DNA of 11,555 bases, taken from assembly GCA_031381685.1 (NCBI GenBank), contig JANMYF010000077.1, forward strand, positions 1-11,555, written 5' to 3'. Below, one piece after another: positions 7,114 to 11,555 of this stretch (position 1 is its first letter; every line of letters starts with the position of its first letter). Source of the DNA: JANLQX01 sp031381685 (GTDB lineage Bacteria > Actinomycetota > Acidimicrobiia > Acidimicrobiales > JANYDT01). A model generated the notes under the pieces. It was not told where the DNA came from, made no database searches, and saw only the letters and a program-made list of their open reading frames with translations. Position numbers and translations under genes: made by a program.

Positions 7114-7158
7114 TTTCCCGCTTCGATCGGGTCCTCCGAGAGCCGCCCGGACCGCAGG

Positions 7159-7164
7159 TAGCGT
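7159..7164 (+). promoter_or_regulatory. Possible -10 element for a leaderless flavin-oxidoreductase transcript
   Basis: TAGCGT matches the TANNNT actinobacterial -10 pattern and lies 8 nt before the ATG at 7173, the spacing expected if transcription begins at the start codon. There is no good Shine-Dalgarno sequence before this ATG and no recognisable -35 box. Confidence 0.35.
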
Positions 7165-7172
7165 GCCCCGAC

Positions 7173-8300
7173 ATGACTTCGGTGGGGTTGCTCAGCCTCG
7201 GTGACCTGATCACCGATCCGATCACGGGTGCTCGCCGCACGCATGGCCAACGCCATCGCAATCTCGTCGAGCAGGCGGTTGTCGCCGAAGCGGCCGGGTT
7301 CACGAGCGTGCACCTCGGTGAACATCACTTCTGTGACTACATCCTTTCTTCACCGCCGGTCGTGCTCGCCGCGATCGCCGAGCGGACGACCACGCTGCGC
7401 CTTTCGACGGGGGTCACTCTCGGTGTCAATCTCGACCCCGTGCGCCTCGCCGAGGACTACGCGACCGTCGACGTGTTGTCGGGCGGTCGCGTCGAACCCG
7501 TCATCGGCCGCGGCACGTTCTTCCCCCACACCTTCGCGGCTTTCGGACAGGATCCGAAAACCGCCGGCGACGTGTTCGCTGAGAACCTCGAAACGCTCAT
7601 TCGGCTGTGGACCGAGGAGCGGGTCACGACTGTCGGTCGCCATCGACCTTCGCTCACCGACGTGACGGTCATGCCTCGGCCGGTGCAGCAGCCCCGCCCA
7701 CCGATCTGGGCCGGCGTCGGTGCGTCAGCCGATTCGATCGACCTGGCCGCCCGTCTTGGTCTGCGGCTCATGCTCCCGACGGTGTTCGGCACGATCGACA
7801 GGTTCAGGCGCGCCGTCGAGATCTACGTGCACGCTTGGGATTCCTACGGGCACCCCCGGTCGGCGATGCGCATCGGCGCGTGCCATCACACCTTCGTCCA
7901 TTCCGACAGTGCGACGGCACGGGCGCGATGGGAACCGCGGTACCGGGCCTACATCGAGTGGGTCAACGATCTGCAGTTCCGATCGACGGGTGGACGCAGC
8001 AACGGATTGGGGGGCTTCGACTTCGACGCGCTGACCGCCGAGACCGCCGTCTGCGGCTCCCCCGCCGAGGTCGTCAACCGCCTCGGCTCGATCGCCGAGG
8101 CGCTCTACCTCGACACCCAGATCCTGATGCTCGACATGGGCGGGATGCCCGATGACGAGCTCTTCGCGGCGATCGAACTCACCGGTTCCGAGGTGCTACC
8201 GGCCCTCTCGACGGTCAGTCCGCGCCCTGGTGGTGTCATCGCCCCAGACCTGTCGCGTTCGGTCGCTCCTGGAGCGACTGAACGCCACAACTCCCATTAG
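7173..8300 (+). CDS. Luciferase-like (LLM class) flavin-dependent oxidoreductase
   Basis: Protein of 375 residues of the bacterial luciferase-like TIM-barrel family, which uses reduced FMN or F420 supplied by other enzymes to oxidise or reduce small organic substrates. Diagnostic stretches are VAEAAGFTSVHLGEHHF (37-53), LAEDYATVDVLSGGRVEPVIGRG (92-114), and PRPVQQPRPPIWAGVGASADS in the C-terminal half of the barrel. Substrate and cofactor cannot be read from sequence; F420 is common among actinobacterial members. The frame continues upstream to 6930, but that part runs through the GerMN relic, and family homology begins just after the ATG at 7173, so I start there. The last 25 or so residues (RPGGVIAPDLSRSVAPGATER) look unconserved and overlap a hairpin. 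It is convergent with the acyl-CoA synthetase gene, 22 bp away. Confidence 0.9.
   Translation: MTSVGLLSLGDLITDPITGARRTHGQRHRNLVEQAVVAEAAGFTSVHLGEHHFCDYILSSPPVVLAAIAERTTTLRLSTGVTLGVNLDPVRLAEDYATVDVLSGGRVEPVIGRGTFFPHTFAAFGQDPKTAGDVFAENLETLIRLWTEERVTTVGRHRPSLTDVTVMPRPVQQPRPPIWAGVGASADSIDLAARLGLRLMLPTVFGTIDRFRRAVEIYVHAWDSYGHPRSAMRIGACHHTFVHSDSATARARWEPRYRAYIEWVNDLQFRSTGGRSNGLGGFDFDALTAETAVCGSPAEVVNRLGSIAEALYLDTQILMLDMGGMPDDELFAAIELTGSEVLPALSTVSPRPGGVIAPDLSRSVAPGATERHNSH
8257..8283. terminator. 12-bp hairpin at the 3' end of the flavin-oxidoreductase gene
   Basis: Arms 8257-8268 and 8272-8283 pair along 12 positions (one G-T) around a 3-nt loop. It lies inside the last codons of the plus-strand gene and 40 bp beyond the stop of the convergent synthetase gene, so it could end transcripts from both sides. 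No T-tract follows on the plus strand; the role is inferred from stem strength and position. Confidence 0.45.
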
Positions 8301-8322
8301 CCACGACTCGCCGCTGCCTACC

Positions 8323-9873
8323 TCAAACGATCTTCGACGTGTGGTTGCCCCAGTAGCGATCACGCAGCAGCCTTTTGTAGAGCTTGCCGGTTTCGAGGCG
8401 GGGCAGCTCGGTGACGAAGTCGACGGAGCGAGGGACCTTATAGGGGGCGAGGTGCCGCCTCGCGTGATCGAGGATCTCTTCGGCCGATGAGTCGGACGCC
8501 TCCACACCCAAAGCGAGCTGGACGACGGCCTTCACTTCCTCACCCATCGTCTCGTTGGGCACACCAAAGACCGCGACATCGGCCACCTTCGGGTGCATGA
8601 CGATGCAGTCCTCGATCTCCTGGGGATAGATGTTCACGCCACCCGAAATGATCATGAACGATTCACGATCCGTGAGGTACAGATAGCCGTCGTCATCGAC
8701 GTAGCCGACGTCGCCGAGCTTGGTCCACAGTGGATGATCGGGATGACGCGCCGAGTCGGTCTTACCCGGATCGTTGTGGTACCGGAACGGCATCTCCTCC
8801 CGTTCGAAGAACACGACGCCCGGCGTTCCATTCGGAACTTCGACGCCCGCGTCGTCGCAGATGTGCAGCTTCCCGAGAATCGGCTTGCCAACAGTGCCGG
8901 GGTGGGCAAGCCACTCATCGGACCGGCAGAACGTCATGCCGTTGAGTTCGGTGCCGCCGTAGTACTCGCAGATGATCGGGCCCCACCACTCGAGCATCTG
9001 GCGTTTCACTTCGATCGGGCAGGGCGCAGCTGCGTGGACTGCGACGTTGTGGGACGAAAGGTCGTGAGCCGTGCGTTCGGCTGGATCGAGCTTCAGCATC
9101 TTCACGAACATCGTGGGAACCCACTGGCTGTGGGTGACCCGGTGCTGCTCGATCAGCCTCAACGACTCGTTGGGATCGAACTTCTCCATGATCACGACCG
9201 TGCCACCGAGGCTGTGGACCGCGGCCGTGAAGGCAAGCGGCGCCGAATGGTAGAGCGGAGCCGGTGACAGGTAGGTCGTCTCGGTGTCGAAGCCGTACAG
9301 CATCCTGCAGAGGTTGTCAAGGTTGGACGGTTCGGAGAACGGCCGACCGGTGAGCGGCCGTTTGATTCCTTTGGGTCGTCCGGTGGTGCCCGAGGAGTAG
9401 TTCATGAAGTCTCCGAGCATCTCCTCGGCGACTGGTTGATTCGAGGCGGCAGCGATCGCCGATTCATAGCTGTCGCAACCCGGAACCGGGCCGTCGATCG
9501 CCAGCCGAAGCGCACAAGTCGGAAGGTGGTCGACCATCTCGGCGACAACACCGGCGAGCGCAACCGACGTCACGAGCGACTTTGCTCCGGAATCGTTGAC
9601 GATGTACGTGGCTTCCTCGGCCGTCAGGTACTTGTTGACCGCACAGAGGTACATGCCCGAGCGCACTGCGGCCCAGTAGACCTCGTGGTAGCGGATGTTG
9701 TTCTCCATGAACAGCGCCACCACGTCGCCGGAGCGGAGCCCGGCTTCTCGCCACAGCGCCGCCAACCGACGACTCCGATCATCGAGCTCCCCGAAGGTGA
9801 GCGACTCACCGCTGCGCGCCATGATCGTTACAACCTTGTTGGGCGAGGCCGAAACGTGTTGCGGGAGCGGCAT
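8323..9873 (-). CDS. FadD-type acyl-CoA synthetase / AMP-dependent ligase
   Basis: Protein of 516 residues of the ANL adenylating superfamily: activates a carboxylic acid as acyl-AMP and transfers it to CoA. Visible motifs in order: phosphate-binding loop YSSGTTGRPKG (159-169), substrate-pocket region PLYHSAPLAFTAAVHSLGG, adenine motif EYYGGTE, the GDVGYVDDDGYLYLTDRESFMI hinge region with NIYPQEIE, and near the C-terminus LPRLETGKLYKR, whose Lys after TG is the catalytic adenylation residue. All core motifs are intact. ATG 9873 is chosen because AGGAGG lies 4 nt upstream and adenylate-ligase homology begins there; the frame runs on to 9948 without support. Chain-length or aromatic specificity cannot be assigned. 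A weak promoter (TTGAGT, 17 nt, CAGACT) lies about 80 nt upstream. The convergent flavin oxidoreductase could act in the same catabolic route, but nothing shows this. Confidence 0.93.
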   Translation of the reverse strand: MPLPQHVSASPNKVVTIMARSGESLTFGELDDRSRRLAALWREAGLRSGDVVALFMENNIRYHEVYWAAVRSGMYLCAVNKYLTAEEATYIVNDSGAKSLVTSVALAGVVAEMVDHLPTCALRLAIDGPVPGCDSYESAIAAASNQPVAEEMLGDFMNYSSGTTGRPKGIKRPLTGRPFSEPSNLDNLCRMLYGFDTETTYLSPAPLYHSAPLAFTAAVHSLGGTVVIMEKFDPNESLRLIEQHRVTHSQWVPTMFVKMLKLDPAERTAHDLSSHNVAVHAAAPCPIEVKRQMLEWWGPIICEYYGGTELNGMTFCRSDEWLAHPGTVGKPILGKLHICDDAGVEVPNGTPGVVFFEREEMPFRYHNDPGKTDSARHPDHPLWTKLGDVGYVDDDGYLYLTDRESFMIISGGVNIYPQEIEDCIVMHPKVADVAVFGVPNETMGEEVKAVVQLALGVEASDSSAEEILDHARRHLAPYKVPRSVDFVTELPRLETGKLYKRLLRDRYWGNHTSKIV

Positions 9874-10318
9874 GGTTCCTCCTAAGGCGAGCGGGACACA
9901 CCAGCGTCGCGCCGATTGCCTCGAGTCTGTCGAGCGTTGGCGGATCACTCAATTCGCGTCGACGCTCGCCCATCCAGATCGCGTCCCTGAAGCAACGAGG
10001 TCGCGCGCGTCGCAGATCTCGGCGTCTCGTGCCAGGAGCTGTGCCCGACGCGGCGAGGATGGGAGCGTCGCTGCACCGGATCGGATCACTCGGATCATCA
10101 CGGGACAGCCGGCCTCGTTGTCGTAGGGCACCCATTCGTCGATCCGGAATCGATAGAGCGTTCAGAAGTTAGCGAAGCCCGGCCGCGAAGCGACGGCGAG
10201 CGGATTCGGCGCAAGCACGAGCCCCAGCCCACCTCTCGAAACCAGCGGGAACATGCGGGAACAAAACTGCGGTTTTCAGGGGTTCCGACCGGTGTGCGGC
10301 GGCATCGGAAGCACCACG
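9874..10318. other. Intergenic stretch with no convincing gene
   Basis: The segment lies between the acyl-CoA synthetase start and the tRNA-Cys terminator. A minus-strand frame from GTG 10131 to 9949 (60 codons) has no Shine-Dalgarno and no recognisable similarity; it may be noise or the tail of a lost gene. The segment holds a Shine-Dalgarno and weak promoter for the synthetase at its left end, and two GCGGGAACA repeats at its right end (listed separately). Otherwise I see nothing. Confidence 0.5.
10245..10263 (+). repeat. Left pair of GCGGGAACA direct repeats
   Basis: GCGGGAACA occurs at 10245-10253 and again at 10255-10263, a 10-bp period. Three closely related copies in the same orientation lie on the other side of the tRNA fragment at 10452-10482. 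Short direct repeats with about one helical turn of spacing next to an att site resemble the arm-type binding sites of tyrosine integrases or sites for their excisionases. Finding them on this side too, where host DNA is expected, is odd. Confidence 0.55.
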
Positions 10319-10357
10319 AAAAGAGCCCCTGACCTGGCATTATACCAGTCAGGGGCT
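10319..10357 (-). terminator. Intrinsic terminator of the tRNA-Cys gene
   Basis: Reading the minus strand, AGCCCCTGAC pairs perfectly with GTCAGGGGCT, extended by TGG/CCA across a one-base bulge around a 7-nt loop, and is followed by CTTTTC. It starts 3 nt after the discriminator base of the tRNA. It is the best intrinsic terminator in the window, and marks the side of the junction that carries the original chromosomal downstream sequence. Confidence 0.88.
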
Positions 10358-10360
10358 GTG

Positions 10361-10405
10361 AGGCGGCGCCCAGAATTGAACTGGGGTACACGTCTTTGCA
10401 GGACG
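10361..10405 (-). tRNA. 3' fragment of tRNA-Cys(GCA), probable att junction
   Basis: From anticodon-stem position 28 to the discriminator base this is a good tRNA: anticodon loop CTGCAAA with anticodon GCA (plus 10397-10399), a four-base-variable region, T arm CCCAG-TTCAATT-CTGGG with all five pairs, acceptor strand CGCCGCC and U73, which is an identity element of tRNA-Cys. CCA is not encoded. Anticodon-stem pairs 28-42 to 31-39 form, but pair 27-43 fails (C against T), and no D arm or 5' acceptor strand (GGCGGCG expected) precedes it. The gene is thus broken at about 10405/10406 and cannot make a tRNA. Such a 3' remnant is what an integrase using a tRNA gene leaves at the far end of the inserted element; an intact copy should lie at the other end. 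Confidence 0.85.
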
Positions 10406-10451
10406 GGTCCTCTTGAGGATCGACGCTGGTCAGAGGGCATGTTTTCGGGCC

Positions 10452-10482
10452 GCGGGAACGCCGCGGGAACACTCAGGGAACA
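10452..10482 (+). repeat. Right triplet of CGGGAAC direct repeats
   Basis: GCGGGAACG (10452-10460), GCGGGAACA (10463-10471) and CAGGGAACA (10474-10482) follow each other with an 11-bp period, about 50 bp from the break in the tRNA. Same motif and orientation as the pair at 10245-10263. Position on the element side of the junction fits integrase arm-type sites or excisionase sites. The 10483-10561 stretch up to the first gene shows nothing else. Confidence 0.6.
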
Positions 10483-10561
10483 TCGGAGCGGTGTCCGGTG
10501 GTCCATTTCGGTATCGAATGGTTCCGTCAGGAAGGCCGCTCCTCGCCCCGGCGACCCGTTG

Positions 10562-10837
10562 CTAGCGATGGCGAGAACTCTGCGCGCTTATGGTGTTGGC
10601 GATGATGTACGCCTCGATTGTCGATTGACGGAATCGGATCTTGCGACCGACCTTCACGTAGGTGATGCGCTTTTCGCTCACGAGACGGTTGATGAATCGC
10701 TGCTCCACGCCGAGGCATCGAGCAGCACCCTCTTTGTCGATGAGCGGATCGGGGTCGAAGAGTTGCTGCTGTTCGGGGTGTCTCATCGGCATCTCCGGCA
10801 TCGAGCGGGCACGGGTGGCGACGTCGCGTGTCCTCAT
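10562..10837 (-). CDS. Small excisionase-type helix-turn-helix protein, second gene of a pair
   Basis: Protein of 91 residues. Residues 32-80 form a MerR-like/excisionase HTH: LIDKEGAARCLGV for the first helices, EQRFINRLVSEKRI for the recognition region, and YVKVGRKIRFRQSTIEAYI for the wing and last helix. The 30-residue N-terminal part is polar and probably disordered. ATG 10837 overlaps the stop of the upstream gene as ATGA and has GGAGGT 8 nt before it, so both proteins are likely made from one mRNA. Proteins of this type bend DNA and help an integrase excise an element, or act as small repressors. It ends about 155 bp from the tRNA-Cys break, where an int gene often lies; none is present. 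Confidence 0.8.
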   Translation of the reverse strand: MRTRDVATRARSMPEMPMRHPEQQQLFDPDPLIDKEGAARCLGVEQRFINRLVSEKRITYVKVGRKIRFRQSTIEAYIIANTISAQSSRHR

Positions 10838-11115
10838 CGCGGCCACCTCCGTCCGTTCAGCACCGCCGTGAGTCCGGCAACCGAGATGACGATGCGACCG
10901 CGGATCCGGATCGATGGAAGCGTGCCGTCGCGGACGGCCTCGTAGGCCGCCGTGCGCGAGATGCCGAGTATCCGGGCCGCTTCCGTCACCGAGATCGTCG
11001 GCGGGCCCGGCGGCCCGTAGGTCGCATTCGCGATGTCGTCGAACGTCGGCCACTCGGCTCGCTCGTCCTTCGGGAAGCCGTGGTCGATGGGGCGTGGGTG
11101 CGCATGGGTTGGCAT
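10834..11115 (-). CDS. Small excisionase/AlpA-like helix-turn-helix protein, first gene of a pair
   Basis: Protein of 93 residues. Residues 40-85 have the HTH_17 excisionase pattern: TISVTEAARILGISRTAAYEAV, then RDGTLPSIRIRGRIVISVAGL for the wing. Before it comes a Pro- and Asp-containing leader with no known motif. The frame is open up to 11304; I choose ATG 11115 because the upstream part is Arg/Pro-rich like a non-coding frame, but no candidate has a good Shine-Dalgarno. A short dyad TGGGT-N6-ACCCA (11105-11120) covers this start and could be an operator. It is a sequence relative of its downstream neighbour at fold level only, so the pair may be an old duplication or two proteins with different sites. 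Confidence 0.75.
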   Translation of the reverse strand: MPTHAHPRPIDHGFPKDERAEWPTFDDIANATYGPPGPPTISVTEAARILGISRTAAYEAVRDGTLPSIRIRGRIVISVAGLTAVLNGRRWPR

Positions 11116-11547
11116 ACCCACACATTCATCACGCACCAGCTGAATGCGACACGAGAACCTCGGTCGAGGGCAAAAGGCCGCCGGACGAGACGGACGAATC
11201 GGAGGTTCCGCGGGAACCTCCCTATGTGTCTCACTTCTCATGCGGATCGGCGGCAACCTATGGACGGGCGAGAACTCGGGCCGAACGGCCCTTGGTCGCG
11301 ACACAAGCGAGCAGAGGATCGTGGGTCAAGGTGGAGCGCCCACAGCGAAGCGAGGACGAACGACCTTGAGGCGCGACCGTCTGGGAGCCACTACCGACGA
11401 GGACCGCTCGTACGGGCCGAAGTGCAGTGGGTGGGCCCCACGAAGACGAACTGGCCCGAGGCTGCCGGGTAACCCCGTGTGGTCGCGCACGAGAATGTGG
11501 GGGCAGCTACGCTCCGGGCGTGGTCCCGCGAAGCAGGAGATGCAGCT
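11116..11547. other. Non-coding or unassigned stretch upstream of the HTH pair
   Basis: Long open frames cross this part on both strands but are Arg/Pro/Ser-rich, lack Shine-Dalgarno sequences and resemble nothing I know. It should carry the promoter of the minus-strand HTH genes and of the plus-strand gene that begins at the window edge. The only clear structure is the palindrome at 11202-11220. Confidence 0.45.
11202..11220. promoter_or_regulatory. Perfect 19-bp palindrome (possible operator)
   Basis: GAGGTTCC-GCG-GGAACCTC has perfect 8-bp arms. Its right half contains CGCGGGAAC, the core of the repeats around the tRNA junction. It lies about 90 bp upstream of the HTH gene pair, in the gap before the plus-strand gene at the edge, where a repressor or excisionase could control either side. 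Confidence 0.5.
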
Positions 11548-11555
11548 ATGCCAGT
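11548..11555 (+). CDS. Possible start of a plus-strand gene (first codons only)
   Basis: ATG CCA GT at the window edge is preceded by AGGAG ending 8 nt upstream, a good Shine-Dalgarno. A TACGCT hexamer about 35 bp upstream could be a -10 box. Nothing can be said about the product. If real, it diverges from the HTH pair. Confidence 0.4.

Noticed and set aside
6930..7172. N-terminal extension of the flavin-oxidoreductase frame
   Set aside because: The extension crosses the frameshifted GerMN relic and has no similarity to the luciferase family; homology starts just after ATG 7173.
9949..10131. Minus-strand 60-codon frame with GTG start upstream of the acyl-CoA synthetase
   Set aside because: No Shine-Dalgarno, no recognisable similarity and mixed third-position bias; could be a gene remnant but is not supported.
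10098..10472. Minus-strand open frame of 124 codons
   Set aside because: It runs straight through the tRNA-Cys fragment and its terminator, which explain the sequence better.
1..11555. CRISPR arrays, transposases, toxin-antitoxin or known defence genes
   Set aside because: No regularly spaced repeats longer than about 10 bp, no DDE transposase motifs and no recognisable defence domains were found on either strand.

Overview
The window is high-GC DNA with short intergenic gaps, ATGA start/stop overlaps and several starts that look leaderless. A furA-katG pair, a MtrA/MtrB-like two-component system with a GerMN lipoprotein, and a luciferase-fold flavin oxidoreductase beside a FadD-type ligase point to an actinobacterium. 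Acidimicrobiia is my guess from the mix of genes; the sequence does not prove it.

Layout. (1) 1-1263, minus strand: furA and the first 263 codons of katG, overlapping by ATGA; an oxidative-stress unit in which FurA is expected to control katG. (2) 1264-1651: divergent regulatory region with a probable furA promoter, an inverted repeat just upstream of it, and an unexplained long hairpin. (3) 1652-4489, plus strand: response regulator, sensor histidine kinase and GerMN lipoprotein, tightly packed as one operon; layout like mtrA-mtrB-lpqB but with a much shorter lipoprotein. (4) 4642-6891, minus strand: a large ATPase regulator with a C-terminal winged helix, downstream of a small YdhR-type ABM-fold protein. 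(5) 7015-7113: a frameshifted scrap homologous to part of the GerMN gene of region 3. (6) 7173-9873: a luciferase-like flavin oxidoreductase (plus) convergent with an acyl-CoA synthetase (minus), with a 12-bp hairpin at the end of the former. (7) 9874-10360: no convincing gene; two CGGGAACA repeats and a strong terminator. (8) 10361-10405, minus strand: the 3' part of a tRNA-Cys(GCA) gene, broken inside the anticodon stem and followed by its own terminator, most simply read as one end (att junction) of an integrated element that continues to the right. (9) 10452-11555: three more repeats of the same type, two overlapping genes for small excisionase-type helix-turn-helix proteins, a perfect 19-bp palindrome, and the first codons of a possible plus-strand gene at the edge. 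No integrase is in the window.

The left nine-tenths reads as ordinary chromosomal backbone; the part to the right of the tRNA fragment reads as accessory DNA. I do not see a complete undescribed system. The strongest leads are the tRNA-Cys junction with repeats on both sides, the decayed GerMN duplicate, and the ATPase/acetyltransferase-like/winged-helix regulator.
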